A program made the position numbers and the translations under genes. From Quillaja saponaria (lineage: Eukaryota > Streptophyta > Magnoliopsida > Fabales > Quillajaceae), in assembly GCA_029379385.1 (NCBI GenBank), contig CM055613.1:10930001-10994000 (forward strand): a stretch of DNA of 64,000 bases, given 5' to 3'. Under the pieces are notes generated by a model. The model saw only the letters and a program-made list of their open reading frames with translations, was not told where the DNA came from and searched no databases. Shown one piece after another: positions 49,472-63,800 of this stretch. Each line of letters opens with the position of its first letter. Within the stretch, counting starts at the first letter, position 1.

Positions 49472-52390
49472 GAAGACTCCCTTTTATTTATTATATTTTG
49501 GTTTTTGAAAATTTATTACACAATCATTTAAAAGTTTCACTAAACTAAAATTGTTGTTTGTTTAATAAAAAAAAAAATTATCATTAAATATATAAAATTG
49601 TCCATAGGAAAATCAAATTATTTATTTATTTAATTAATTAATAAATAAAAATTAAATTTACATATTGGTTTGTACAAAATGCAAAGATATTTATACTCTT
49701 TATAATATTTTAATACCTAAATTGATTCATGTAACCTATATATCAAACACGTATTTGACTTATCAATCTGACTTACTAATTTACATATTTAACTTATATC
49801 AATATGACTTAAATAATCTAACTCTTATGGCCTGTATAACAAACGAGCTATTTAGTATTTTCAAAATAGTTCAAATTTAGTGAAGTTCAATCAAATATTT
49901 TGTTATTGGGTTTACCTCACCTCATAGATAATGTCCTCTTTTTTATTAATATACTCTTAATATATTCAAGATTTTTAAAGAATGTTCTTATACCACTTCT
50001 TAAAATGATAAATATATAATAAAAAAATTTATTGACACTAATTTTATTTTATATAAGTAATGGATTATTATATATAAAATAATTAAATTTTCAATAATTA
50101 TATTTAATGTATCTTAATATGGTACTTTTTTATAACAAATAAAAATCTTTATATGTATTAAAAATATGTTATTGTTCAATCATCACATAGAAAAGATCAA
50201 AATAATAAAAGGTAAGCTAGAAACAAGTGTGATAGGAAGGAGTTTCTCTAGGCTCAGAAAGAACCACTTGATGACCTTCAGAACGAAAAAAAAAAAAAAA
50301 AAGCACTTAATTTTCTTTCAAAGAATATGATTTCAGGAGACTTGAACGCGTATTTGACGCTGGAAAAACAAAACCTGGTTGAAAGAACTTAAACAGAAAA
50401 GAAAGGACCCAGCTGATTTCGTATCATAAGCATATATGAAGATAGATAGAAAAGACATAGCTGTATATATAGTAAGAAAACAATCTAGCACCTGATCTTC
50501 ACGAGACCGGCATGGACATTGTCTGTAACATGGAAGACAACCAAGCTTATCACATAGTTCTGAACCACATACTCTTCTATATGGCTGTGAGGGAGCTTCC
50601 TGTTGCTTTCCGTCTTCTAAGTTCAATGTTTCCTACTAGTTGATGCTGCATTATCAATTCAAAGCAATGACAGGATTAGAATCTCGCAAGCTAACACTAT
50701 CTTTGAGCTGATATTTCAAACTAATATATTAAAAACCGAATAAATGAATGACCCAATCAAAAAGTAATCGACGAGCTTTATGTTAACAATTCAACCATGA
50801 TTTAGATCAATAGTCAAATCATTATAAATATATTTTAATGTAATATTCATTAATTATTATAAAATATAACATCCGATTTTATTTGATCAGTTGAGGTTTA
50901 ACATAAACCCAAACCGATCCAACAAGTTGCACACCCAACTCAAACCTGTTTGAAATTCCACTTGCGCGGCAGTTCAATTGATCAATTTGACTTTTTTTTT
51001 TTTTAGAACAATGCTTAAATTGAGAGATTATGCAAAAGATTACACACTACTCTTCGTTGACTTCAATAGCAAGCAAGAACAAGATTGGTAAATGATCCTT
51101 CAGAAAAATCTGACCTCAATGGAATCAACTCCCAATGTAAGATTGGTTATGAAGTTTGAACAACATTATCATCTTATATCCAATACAAAAATTGAAAAAA
51201 CCCACTTTGTTCCTAATTGCTGAGTCGACATCAACCTACAAACAAAGAGCTCATGGTGGATATAGCTATGCACCGGTACATGAAAGGGACACAACTAGGA
51301 TGACATATTGTACAAAGAAAACAATGATTTGAACCAGACCCTACACGGGACTAACAAATATGAGAAACGCATGTCAGTTTCACATGATTGAAGGAGAAAA
51401 AGGAACATCTTTACTTAAGGAGAATACCATTATGCCAATATCAATATACAAGCAATGACTTTGAGATGGACCCTACCCAAAACTTACATATATGAGAAAG
51501 CATATTGTCAGATTTACATAATTGAGCCAGAACAAGGAAAAAATTGAAAGGGAGAAAAAGTAAGAGCTATACCGGCTGCATTTTATTTTCAATGACATGG
51601 CATTTTAAATTTAAAATTTACTTACTGTTTTGGTCTATAAGAATTAAATAATTTTCTAATTTTATCTTTGAGCCTTTTTTTTTTTTTGTCAAATCAAATC
51701 CTCCAGAATTCAATTATTTACCTAATCAAATTCTTAAATAACACAATACCATGAAAACGAAACAAAGCCTTACATAAAGAAATTATATCATCTCAATTCT
51801 AAGGTTTCAAACACAGCCAATCTACACAATTTCTCCATAGTTCATGTTTCTTTGAAATTTCTTTGGGATTTTGGACTGAATTTGCCTTTTCATTGCTTCT
51901 GTCTATCTTTTTCTCTTAATCTTCAACCATGACATCCGATAGACTAATGGGACTGGGAAAGATCCATAATTTCAAAGGCATCTAATCAGTCTATGACATC
52001 AATGAAGAACCAGCAATTTTCTGCCACAGTGAGGGAGTCGTGAATTCAGTCGAGCTCCCTCTAAATATAACAGGCATAGGTTAATTAAGGACTCAATTAA
52101 AAAAAATTAAATCTTACACTATCTGGTTAAAAATAAAAATAACAATAAGGATGAAATTAAAAAAGCGTATAATCCTCGTAGACCAAAACAATAATTACAC
52201 TTTCAACTTTCTATACATACACAAAGGTCTGCAAATTCTACAAAACTTAAATAGAATCTCCCTAAAGAAAAAGAGTAGAAACAGTAAAATATATTCTATC
52301 ACTAGTACAATTTCCAAAACTAGTATGCCCAATATCATTATCCTATTATAAAATATGATTTAATTACTATACAATATAGTTATTGAGTTA
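49472..52390. other. Intergenic AT-rich DNA with one uncharacterised Cys-rich open frame
   Basis: Mostly AT-rich DNA without recognisable genes. On the minus strand, about 50637-50490 reads a Cys-rich frame (RRVCGSELCDKLGC, then CYRQCPCRSRED) ending at a donor-like CAG|GTGCTAG, with acceptor-like AG signals upstream. It could be a terminal exon of the coiled-coil gene further right, a separate small gene or chance. I did not recognise it. Bases 51000-52390 show nothing specific. Confidence 0.35.
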
Positions 52391-52847
52391 GACTGAATTT
52401 GGTAATATTATGGCTTTCAAAAAATTGTTGTGACTTTCAAACTGTAAAAAAAAAAACTATCAAAAAGTCACTATCAAAAGACCACAACAACCATATTTGG
52501 TAAATTTATTATATAAATAAATATGAATAGTAAAAGTAACGAACAAAATATTTGATAAAATAATTAATAGACCAGTAAAATATATACAATAACGAAAATA
52601 GACATCATTAATATAGATTGTGATAGATTTGGGAAAAATGATATGGTTGATTAATTAATTAAGGATAAATTAAGATTTTCAAAAATTAATTTTCAAAAGT
52701 TAATAAGATCATTTTTGTACTTTTAATTTTGAAAAACTACAACTAACTTTTAAGAGTATCTCCTGTTTGTAATGTTTTTAAAAGCACCATGACAATTTAA
52801 AAGCAGTAAAAAAAGTACCTCTACAAAATAATCAACCAAACTCAGTC
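52391..52847. mobile_element. Tourist-like (PIF/Harbinger) MITE with TTA duplication
   Basis: The left end GACTGAATTTGGTAATATTA and the reverse complement of the right end GACTGAGTTTGGTTGATTAT form terminal inverted repeats. TTA flanks the element on both sides (52388-52390 and 52848-52850), the 3-bp target preferred by PIF/Harbinger transposases. The 457-bp AT-rich interior is non-coding. Confidence 0.72.
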
Positions 52848-54334
52848 TTATTGTGCTTGAGAATGTGACGATTCATCCATTTTTAACAGAATTAAAATGT
52901 CGACTGATTTTATATGTCATTCTACCAGAAGTTTATTATTAACCAAGAGCTCCTACAATATGATGTGAGGATTCACTAAGGATAATATATATTTAATTTT
53001 GAGTTTTGACCTTATAAATAGCAGATAAACGAGCCAACCTGACTAGAGCAACAAGACAACAGATTAGCTGATTCACTTTTGCTCCTAATACTCTACTAAT
53101 CATTACTTAAAATGCAGTATATACAGCGAAAGAAATTTATTTTCAGTCATTAAAATGAATAAGGATGACATAAGACATCATCAGAATCGCCTATGATAAA
53201 CTTAACCAACAATACGCTTAACAGAATCTACAGGATATATACGAGAACTGCAGGATGATAATCTTTCCACAAATCCTCTCTAAGTCTTTCCTTTATGACT
53301 ACTAGAAATTTTAACCTCATACATAGGTCCTTAAGAAGCTCTCTTGAAGTGTAAATGAAATAACCAACCATGCATGCTATTGATGATCATTATCTACTTG
53401 AATACCAGTCTTACAGGGTTTTAATAAAACTAGTGCAGTAACATTGGTAAAAAAAAAAAAAAGAACTTACAAATAGATCAGTAGGGAACAGGAAGAAAAT
53501 TATCGTTAGTGTTTGGTAACATAAACAGTTTAGCAACCTAGTGACCCCACTGCCCATCAATGCAGCACAACCTAAAACCCAAAACCAGACAGTGCTGCAC
53601 TACTATAATCCTCACCTCAATGTGATAATCTGTCAAATGTCCAGAATTAGAGTCTTATTTTTTCTGTTCATCTATTATAGAAAAATCCTGAATTTGTGAA
53701 AGGAATAGTAAACGCTGAATCATGCAAAATTAGTCATGCATAATAGCATGCAAGATTGAGTACCCAAAGGGCTTTCTTGTGCTGACCTATTGACTTTAAC
53801 AATATGTCTAGGTGTAACTTATAACCTCACCATGCGTTGGGCGCATCTGTTTGTGTCTAACTCAGAAAAGAGCAAAAGGTCAAAAGTAGAAGCAGATTTC
53901 TCGGATCAAAGTGCATGGAATGAATATTTTTGTTTTGTAAAATGTATGATGAATATAACCTAAAGATAATTTAAGAGCATATTTGCTACTGCAAACAAAT
54001 TTCACATAAAACTTAGGAAACTGAACTGAAGAGCAAAAACTTTCAATATTTCAGCAATATGCTCTACCTACTATAAAAATAAATAGATATAATATATAGA
54101 AAAAAATATACATTTGTTTGTATATGTGACTGTATTTGTGAGAGATAGTATTTGTCTCTGTATGTACTTGTGTAACTATAAACTTATGTATGATTCCATA
54201 CTTTTTATAGTTTAAAATTTAAATTGTACAGCAGAGAGGAATTTAATAATGAGTCCCATTCTAAATTTTGTTTAGGAAGTATACACTTGACAACAATCTG
54301 AAACTCACTTAAGATCTGTAAGTCAAAGAGATAC
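52848..54334. other. Intergenic or intronic DNA without a recognised gene
   Basis: If the coiled-coil gene continues past its fifth exon, this is intron; otherwise it is 3' flank. Only short chance frames and simple repeats are present, including a poly-A run near 53450. Confidence 0.35.
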
Positions 54335-57300
54335 TTACAATTGACCATTGTCCGTTCCAATAGCTGAAATCAATGTAGTCTTCAAGTCATTGATATCCTT
54401 TAGCAATATCTCTTTCTCCCATTTAGCCCTCTGTATATGACATTCTAAAGCTGCAATTCGGGGTAGGAGGGGATTTAGTAAAGTAAATCACTGAGCCAAT
54501 TAGAGCACAAACAACTATCCAATATACTTATTTCAAATACTAAACAAAAGTCTATGGCTCTGTGCCTAAATCAACACTCGTAGAAACTTCAAAACATCTA
54601 CCTATTCTGCCAGATACTCTACTGCTGCAAGTACAAATGCCGTGCCAAGTTCATAAAAAATGTCTACGAAAAATAAAATAAACATACATGCTAATTAAAA
54701 TGTGATAGCCTATTCATCTCATTATTTGTGACATTCAGACTTGGGTTTTCAACAAGACCTTGCATATCCTTTTTGAACACTCAAGCTCTGCAGATTAAGT
54801 GGCTGTACATGTCAAAAGTAACCACCAATATCGTCCCCTGACATTATACTATAAAGTAAGGTAGATCCTAAAAGAAAACGAAGTAATTTCACCAATTCAA
54901 AAACTTCTCTTGGTTCATAGTAGAATAGTCAAAACTTCTTTCTTCACTAGTTCCAGATATATATCTGTCTAAGACTCTAAATGCTGCAACTCAAGCATGT
55001 CCACATTTTTTGGCAGGTGGCATTCTTTAACCATTAAACAATATAATCCCCAAATAGTGGAATACGAACATTTACTAAATTAACAAGAAGGCTTAAGCTA
55101 TACTATCAGGGAAAACTTGTCCAAATAATAACACAAACAAACTGTCCTTATAGTTTTAAGCGTAAGTTTGAAATTATAGCAGGACTGCAAGATTAACAAG
55201 TGAAAGTAACAGAAAAGAATACAAAATAGTGTGAGCAAATAGTTGTTGAGGAGAGATGTGCAATAACATGATTAATGGCCATTAGCAACTTCTCCAAGCA
55301 AGTACGCAATTGACAATTGAAGAGAGATGTGCAATAACGTGATTAATGGCCATTAACAACTTCTCCAAGCAACTATACAATTGACAATAACCTAGCAGAC
55401 TCGTGCAATAATTGAACAGGTATAATACAAATCTTACCAGAGTTAGATCTATGAAGATCTTCAAGGATTTCTTGCACAAAAGCAAATACTGAATTTTTTA
55501 AAGAATCATTTTTCTTGTTCAAAAGATAAATTTCAGTTTCAAGAAACTCTTTCTCCAACAACAAAGCCCCCGCTTCACCATTTTCTCTCTTGTCAATGTC
55601 CTCCTGGAACTGTATGCACTGTGTTATAAAACCTTCCCTGTACAAAAACAAATCGATCATTAATATCTACGCTACATAAGTTTATCCCTCACCCACAGAA
55701 GTATTCCATCTTCAAAAACAGTAGACTAAGTGGGAAAAGTTAAATGGACAAGGATTTTGAACTTAGTATTATGATAACATGCCTGTGTCTTTCTATCTGA
55801 GTGAGAGAGATAGAGGGGGAAGGGGAAGGGGAAGGGAAGAGGGGACAGGAAGAAGAGAGAGAGAAAGAAAGATTACCAAAGACCAAAATCTAGAAAGGAG
55901 GGAAACCATGCGCACAACTATTATTTGTCAATGATGGAATTTGATCTACCTTAACTAAGATTGTATATAGACTGAGATTTTTATCACTTGCAAACAACCA
56001 GGTACCAGATAAGTCAGTGCCCTATGCTCTAATGTTTTATAATATAGACATACAGTTGTCTTTTAGCCAGGAAAGAATGCAACCCTTTGCCTATAGAATT
56101 ATGACATGCCAAAGATGGGAAAAAAAACCACACAAAAATATTGATATGGACAAATAGAGAACTTTTGCATACCGCTTTAAGCTCATTCGTTTAAGAATCT
56201 CATCTCGCTTCATTCTCAAATAACATAACTCCTTCTCCAAAGAATTTATTGAGGCCTTTGTATCGGCTACAAACGGCAAGGAAGAAAGTGATAATGCTAA
56301 ATAAGAAACAAAGATAAATGTGATGAAGCAGGCATAAAATCAAGATTACAACAAACTGCACAAGGCACTTCTTACACTTAATCTTGATGCCTATTGCTAC
56401 TAATAAAAAAGAACAACCACATCAAGTTGCTTTCACCATAAGCCACTACTAGTAGGTCAGAGATTAAGATCACTTAAACACTTGATCAATAGAGAAATCC
56501 AGTTTGGAAAAGCATCATCTAAATAAATATTTAATATTGGGCTAAAAGAATCTAAGCTCAAGCATAAGTGTGCAAGGCTTGACTAGTCCAAGTACACCAA
56601 TAATGTGTTAGTGTCAATATTGCAACTCTTAGTTATCAATCTTATGATTCAATTCATGTACCAAAGGACGCGAAATTCTACGGGTGAATCTATATTACAA
56701 TTGATAAATATGATTCACGATTCAAAAATTATGATTCACAATTCCAATCTTACGACTTACGATGCATACTTTGCTAAACGAGACCTAAATCTTAGTACAT
56801 CCATTGGATCCCAATTAGGTCCGACATGTTAAAAACTCTAAATTAGCAAACTTTCAGTATGAAAAGCTTTTAAAATGCCTTTCCTACGGTCTCAATGTAT
56901 TTTTAAAGTAAAGCCATAAGTTAATAATCTAAAAACTGGTTAGCAGACTATTATTCAAAGAGAAGAAGTAAAAATGTTTTTGAAAGGAAGAATACTTTTT
57001 CTCCTTGCTTTGAAATCAAGTTCTTTTTCAATTGGCCAAATGATAATTTGTTTAAGATATCTTATTTTTCAATGAATATTGTTAGTATTCCATCTATGAA
57101 TTTCATATGGAATTGTTTTGGGAAGTGTACACTGAATCTTACGATTTGATTCTCAAAACTAAGATTTGGATTCACCATTCGAACTCGTTTTGACAATGTT
57201 TCAACTCAATTATGCACATAATATTCCAATTAAAGAGAATGAACTTTCAAACAAATGATTGCTAAAAATTCATTTAGAGACACACATCATATCCTTTGTA

Positions 57301-58691
57301 GATGAAGGACCATTCTATGAATTTCATATGGAATTGTTTTGGGAAGTGTACACTGAATCTTACGATTTGATTCTCAAAACTAAGATTTGGATTCACCATT
57401 CGAACTCGTTTTGACAATGTTTCAACTCAATTATGCACATAATATTCCAATTAAAGAGAATGAACTTTCAAACAAATGATTGCTAAAAATTCATTTAGAG
57501 ACACACATCATATCCTTTGTAGATGAAGGACCATTCAGGTACATAGTTATCAAATTAAGATTCGAATCATGAGTCAAAATCTTGATTTTTAGAATCAAGA
57601 ACCACGAGTCAAATGAATTTTAAGAATAACTATAAGTTCTTCAAATAAATTCCAAACGATAGAAAAATGAGATATCTTACATAATGAATGATAAATTGGC
57701 CAATTCCAAAAAAACATGGCACATATAGAAAAGTGCCTTCCGTTCAAAAGCATTGCTTAGTCTTCTCTTTGAATATTATACACCCATACATTTTTTGGAT
57801 TAAACGAATATGGATTCACTCCAAGATTCTAGCAAATATGCCCAGGTATACTCATTTGAAAAACAGTTGTGAAAAGTCTTTCCAAAACTGTATTTTTCAA
57901 TCACAAACTCAAAAAAAAAAAAAAAATTAAAAAGTACAAAAGGTGAGCTCGTACTCAAACTAATTGATCCATTAAGACAAGTAATTTTCATACGCATGAT
58001 AATTACCCTCAATAAGTTATCAGATTAATAAATAGAGAAAAAATCGGTGAGGTGATAAGCGAGAATACTTTTCATCAAAAGAATCCTAATGAATTCCAGA
58101 TTACTTTGCAACTTTCGGGATTACGCATAAGGTGACAAATGCACCTGTCTTATTTCATTAGCATTTTTCCATTCTCTAGCAATATCATTCTTGAGTCCCT
58201 CTTTTCTCCTCATAAATTAATCAGTAGCTACTAAATCATATAAATTTTGAACCCCAATCATTTAGGAAATATAAGGAACACAAATTGCACAAATCAAATT
58301 GATTTAGACAAATCATTTTTCCACAAAGAAATAATTAATATTAATTTACCAGTGAATGTGACCAGTCCATCAATCTCAAACTGCAACATGTAAAGCATCT
58401 TCGTCAATTCCGATTCTCTAGCTGCCAAACCCGTCTCAATTTCTGTACATTTAACAATCCCCGATTCTATCTCTCGGGTTATCTGTATGTTAGCCTCGAT
58501 TTCTTCATTCACCTAATTTTCGAAGATGATTCAGTGGAGAAGTAGCTGATAGAACCCTAGCTTTTGTAGGGGACACCAAACCCTAAATGCATGCGATTCG
58601 ATTGAACGAGGACTAGAGTAAAGTGAATAACCTGGTCAAGCATGTCCTTCAGAGATGATATGTGGCAAATGATTGCTCCTGAATCCTCCAT
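54335..58691 (-). CDS. Coiled-coil protein of unknown function, at least 5 exons
   Basis: I do not recognise a named family. Exons on the minus strand: 58691-58632, 58512-58350, 56266-56173, 55637-55438, 54450-54335; all introns are GT-AG and phase is kept. Read to the first stop (TAA at 54337-54335) the product is 210 aa. It is nearly all charged, heptad-like helix: MEDSGAIICHISSLKDMLDQ, REIESGIVKCTEIETGLAAR, LEKELCYLRMKRDEILKRM, LLLEKEFLETEIYLLNKKND and WEKEILLKDINDLKTTL. There is no signal peptide or membrane segment. The stop codon overlaps a perfect donor (TT|GTAAGT): either the transcript ends here or it is spliced on to a further exon to the left. A leftward exon near 50620 could join but the frame is unproven. 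Such proteins often serve in cytoskeleton, kinetochore or meiotic assemblies; that is only a suggestion. Confidence 0.75.
55251..55392. repeat. 71-bp tandem duplication in an intron of the coiled-coil gene
   Basis: The unit GAGAGATGTGCAATAACATG and following bases to CAATTGACAAT occurs at 55251 and 55322 with a few substitutions. It is intronic and adjacent to the exon at 55438-55637. Confidence 0.88.
57093..57534. repeat. 221-bp tandem duplication, apparently perfect
   Basis: The segment beginning TCTATGAATTTCATATGGAA is present at 57093-57313 and again at 57314-57534 with no difference that I could see. It lies in the 2-kb intron between exons 2 and 3 of the coiled-coil gene. Perfect identity implies a recent event or an assembly duplicate. 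Confidence 0.92.
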
Positions 58692-60845
58692 TTTCTTCCT
58701 CAGCCTTCGTCTGTGTAGCACTCTGCAGTGGTTTGCTCTAGCCTCTAGTTTTAAACTTCGCTCGGTTCAATGTTTCCCGCGACTTTGTTTCACGGCATTT
58801 CAAATTCTGGTACTTTTCAACTAATCCCAAAGGCTTTAATTTAGTTGGGCAAAAAATAAATAAATAAAAATTTAATTTAAAAAATAAGTAAATTACAATT
58901 TACTCCGTTACTAGGAAAACTTATAATTCATGACAAAATTGCATCTTTTTATTAATTTTAAAATAAAATTTTGAAAGAAAAAGTTAAAAAAATATTACAT
59001 ATTATATCCAAAATAATATTAGGATAATAAAAGTTTAATTTTTAAATTTTAGCTCTCTCATTTTCTATTTCATATTTTCTATAAGTCATGAAAATTTCAG
59101 AATATTTTGAGTCAATATTTTTTATTTTTTTGAGAAATTTGAAATAAAAATTTTACAAACACTTTTTGAATAACAAAATATAAACACAACTTCTTTTTAA
59201 CCAAAAAAGAAAAAAGAAAACCATCACACTTCTCAATCAATTATGATATTCACTTGTAACTACTTTAATTTTGTTTTTGTTCTATCTCTATTGTGAACCA
59301 CATACAACTAACATCAAGAATAAAAAAAATCAATTAACTAGAGAAAATGATTGGGATAATTAATAAATTATTTTCAAAATCTCAACATTTATAACTCCTA
59401 AATTTTCATATTATTTATTGGTTGTTGTAATTTATTTTGGAAATTTAATTATTCTTGGATATATATGAATTGTATATTTTTCAAATTTATGTTTAAAAGT
59501 AAATAAAAAATATAATAAAATTTGTAAGAATAAGTTATACACTTATACTTTACATTTCATATTTTGAAAAGTCAATGAATTATAAGATTTACATTCCATA
59601 TTTTGAAAAATTAATGAATTATAATATTTCGTTAGTTTAATGGGTTGAAGAGAATGAAATGTCATTTACTCCAAATTTTGAGTGTTAAGTATCATTTCAC
59701 TAACCCTTAGGGAGAAGCATAATTTACTATAAAAAATAAAATATAGTAAGTTATACCTTTACATTTCATATTTTGAAAACTATTATTATCTTTTTACTCA
59801 TAACAATCATAGTACCCGTTTTTCCCTCTAATTAATTAAAACTCACATATTTTTTTTTATGTTTTTAATTATCTTAACTAACAAATTGGTAAGCTACTTT
59901 CTTTCAGTAGGTATGGTTTAAATTCTCAAATAAATTTTTCCTTCCTTTTCTTTTTTAAAATGGCCAAAAACTCAATTTTTTTTTGAATAGGCCGAGTCGA
60001 AAATAACTATCAATTTTTTCGACATTATCTATCCAAATACAAAAATATTGACTCAAATGAACATGGTCGGACGAGATATAAGAACACGTGCATAGATCAA
60101 ATGGGCCGAGCTGTCCAATCCAAAAACACCAAATAAATAAGTTATGATTTGAGTTAGGTAATATTAGTATAAGACTTGGGTTGAGCATAATTATATGTTA
60201 ATACTCGTCGTGTTCTTTATGATGAATTTAAAATAATGCATTTTGCTGGATATTTTAATCTACTAAATCAGGACCTTAAATCCATCCAGAAATTTAGTCC
60301 AAATCCAAATACTTCACATTAAGATCAATCAAACACAGTATTTTAAATAATTAGCCCCAAAACTAAATTCATAGAACCAAATTCACCAATTCAAACAAAA
60401 CCATTATGCTCACTTGATTCTTTATTTTTTACTTGAAAAATCTGACATTTTGAACAGTTTAGAATAATATTTTTAAATGGATTTTTTTTTATGTGCATAA
60501 CTTAAATAAACCTTTATACCCCAGAAATATTAATAAACCTGCAATCTAATAGATTCATATCCTTTTTTTTATTATTTAAAAAGGGATTTGAAAACATTAT
60601 TGAGTGTTTTTATAATAAATATTAAAATATATTTATTAAGAATTAAGTATTTTAAAAACACTCCGTTTATTTATTTTTTAATATTATCATATATAGATTT
60701 TTTATAGACAACTGGCAGTTAAATGAAAAAAAACTTAGCTATTTTATTTATATATTTCCCATTGAAATATGTTTTTTTGTTTCTACTGCAATAGAGTCCA
60801 CCCTCCCCGGCACGGTCTGAAGAGAGTCGGAATTGAGAATCACTT
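58692..60845. other. Head-to-head intergenic region between coiled-coil and oxygenase-like genes
   Basis: Divergent promoters should lie at the two ends (about 58692-58850 and 60780-60845). The middle is AT-rich, with a repeated TTACATTTCATATTTTGAAAA motif (near 59560, 59590 and 59760). No gene or clear transposon ends were found. Confidence 0.4.
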
Positions 60846-63800
60846 ATGACGCCCCGCCTGTCGGAGTCAATTCTCCATAGAACTCACCCTCAAAGCGAGC
60901 TTCTCTCCGTACCACCGGGTTGTTCCTCCCAATTACGGTGCAATCGCCGCCGTTCCTGCCCGATTAAGTGTTGGAAAATGTCCTCTCCGTCTGAAACAGC
61001 TTTTCCTACCTTCGGGACAATCTCCATATCTTACTCAGAGCTCAAAGTATGTCTCTCTCTTCATCCCTATCCCCCTCCATGTGTGTACTGATGACTTGGT
61101 GAGGCTGTGTTTGGTTGACAAGAATACGGAGAATACCATTTTGTTGCTTTCATATTTCCCTGCTTGGTTGTAAAGGAGACAAAGCCAATAAATATTGCTG
61201 GAGTTACAGTGAACCAAGAAAAAAAAGGCACAAATTAGTATTCATTTTGCTTGTTCCATTTTCTCAGGAACCAAGCAGACTATTTCTATGTATAGATATA
61301 ATATACGCGCGCGTTCATATATTTTGTGCGTCTCTGGCGTTTTTACAGGTTTCATAAGGATTCTTGCTGTACTTCCATTTCTTGGTATTATTTTATTTTT
61401 CTTAATTATGGCAGGATAAGAACTCTGACTTGTCGATGAAGATTGAGGAAGGGTTTGGACCCAACGGGCTAGGAATTCTATCTGTCACAGATGTATGGCA
61501 TGGGCTTACAATTGAGTTGTTGTTTTTTATGCTATTGTTCTAGTGATTCTGATAATAGTTCTGATTATGGAACTTTAATCATAAAGAAAATAGAAATATT
61601 GGGTGATTACCTTTTAGTACATATCTTAAGTGCAATGTATTTTTCAGCCCATTTAGTTAGCTCACCAATGTGTCCGGAATTATGATGAATTATGACTTGT
61701 CATTTTGTGGGGATAAAGATGTTGAAGTGATGGATTACAGTTGAACTATTAGTTGTGCATTGATATGCATATATTGGTAATGTACTTTTTTGACATTGAA
61801 TATATTCTAAAGCACCCCTCTCATGAAGAATTGCTTCACAGGGAAATCATTATATGGTTCAGCAATATTTATAGGTCTGAATTTATAACTAAGGTTATAC
61901 ATTGGTTATGCATTGTTCAAATGTGAAGAATGGGAATTCAGCTGTGATCTTAAAATACATTCTTTACGTGAAGATTTCTTTAGCTTTCCATGCATATGCA
62001 TGTGGACATCTAATTGTTTGGGAAAATGTAAAATTATTGTTTACCTTCAACTTGAATGAAGAGTGTTGTAATATATAATGAGAAGGTAAAGCACATGAAC
62101 CTCTTTTTATCTAAAGATGGTTCTATATCATTGTGCTATTAACTTCTGTACAGTATGTATTTAAAGGAAACTTTTATACTACATCCTGATTTTTCATTAC
62201 ATCATTGAACAATGGCATAAATCATTAGAACCAGTTCAGTTCAGGCAAGATTTAGTTTTATTTTGGCTAGAATTGTTTTTTTAATTGCTTACTCCCTGAG
62301 GTATCTTTGCCTGTTAGTTCTTCTAAATACACCTGACATTACACTATTGTGCTATCGTTGTGATAGATGCTGCTACTGCTCTAAAACAATGCATGTAAAA
62401 TATTAATATGGATTAAGTGTTTAATTTGAGAAGTATTCTGTTTTATATATGAGATGGTTGGAAATTTGCAATATCTTTTGCATCCTCAGAATTGCTTTTA
62501 TGAGTTGACTTTAACTGAATTGCAGGTTCCAGGATATTCTTCACTGCGTCAAAATCTTTTACGTCTTTCACCTAGGTATATGCTACAAAAATTATATGCA
62601 CATTTATCTGGGTTCCTTTACTTTTATAAGGAGGAGTTTAGAAGCATATCTTGTTGCATTGCTCAGAGTTTTCCTTTCCCTACTCATATCAGATTAGCTA
62701 GTCTACCTAAAGAGGTGAAGGAAAAACTTGAAGATCCTCACAGTAGGTAATTTATTCTGCCTTTTCAAATGTAACCGATAAATCTTCAATTTTATACAAC
62801 TCCTGCATAACACACACTTTACTCTGCCAGTTGCCTGAATTTCCTGCTCATCCAACAATATTCTTAAACTTGATTTTTGTACTACCTATAGAGGTGCCAT
62901 AAATTTTGTTCTTCTAACCACCATCAATTTCTAGGTACAACTTTGGTTGGAGTCATGGGAAGGAGAAGCTTGAATCTGGAAAGCCTGGTAAGCTATTCAT
63001 ATGCAACTAATTCTAATTGCTGTTGAAGCCAAACATGAGGAGATTTTTTTTTCTTTTCCCTCATTGTGTGGTGAGGAAGAGACAGAAGTTACACCAATTT
63101 TTTTGATCTCTATAACAAGAAATACAATTGAAATTATAAATTTATTAATGGTCATTTCAAAATGGCTTATAATTGAAAGTAGATGTACTTTGAGTGTTAC
63201 TGGTTTGTATCTAAGACATAAATTCATTTGTTTCTCTTGATAGGTTATAAATGTTATTTTCTTATCGTGTAATTTCTAAAATATTTTCTTCTTCATTGAT
63301 TGTGTACTTTCTGTTTGTACTTTGCCAAAAATAAAAAATAAAAAGAGACAAGAAAACATGTTGAGTTTCTCAAAATCAGGATATACGTTTTTCCTTTTGC
63401 TAGTTTGAATAGCGACTTCAAATGTGGTACATGGAAAATGAGTATGCTCCCTTGTGGCCGTATGTTACATGCTGCCCAGATTGAAAGCTATCCAATCTGA
63501 GCATCTGACTCGTGGAAGGAACCCATGAAGAAAGGACAAGTGGGAGCTTTGCAGTTTGCCCACAAAAAGAGTTTCCCATCTCTTGTGATCTGATGGTTAT
63601 AGAAATCACCCTCTTAAGCTCATGGCAAGGTGGGGACTTTGATCCAAGATTAGGAGTAAGGGAGGTAGTTTGAGTTGGTATGGTTACTAGCATGAAAGAG
63701 GTCCAGTATGAAGATGAGACATCGTAATTACAAAATAATAGGACAGTTTCAAGTGGATACTTGTCAATAGCTTCAAAAGGATATTTCACTTACAGTGGGG

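Noticed and set aside
63418..63789. 123-aa minus-strand open frame
   Set aside because: No domain recognised; it sits in what appears to be an intron of the plus-strand oxygenase-like gene. It could be a repeat fragment, but I cannot support a call.
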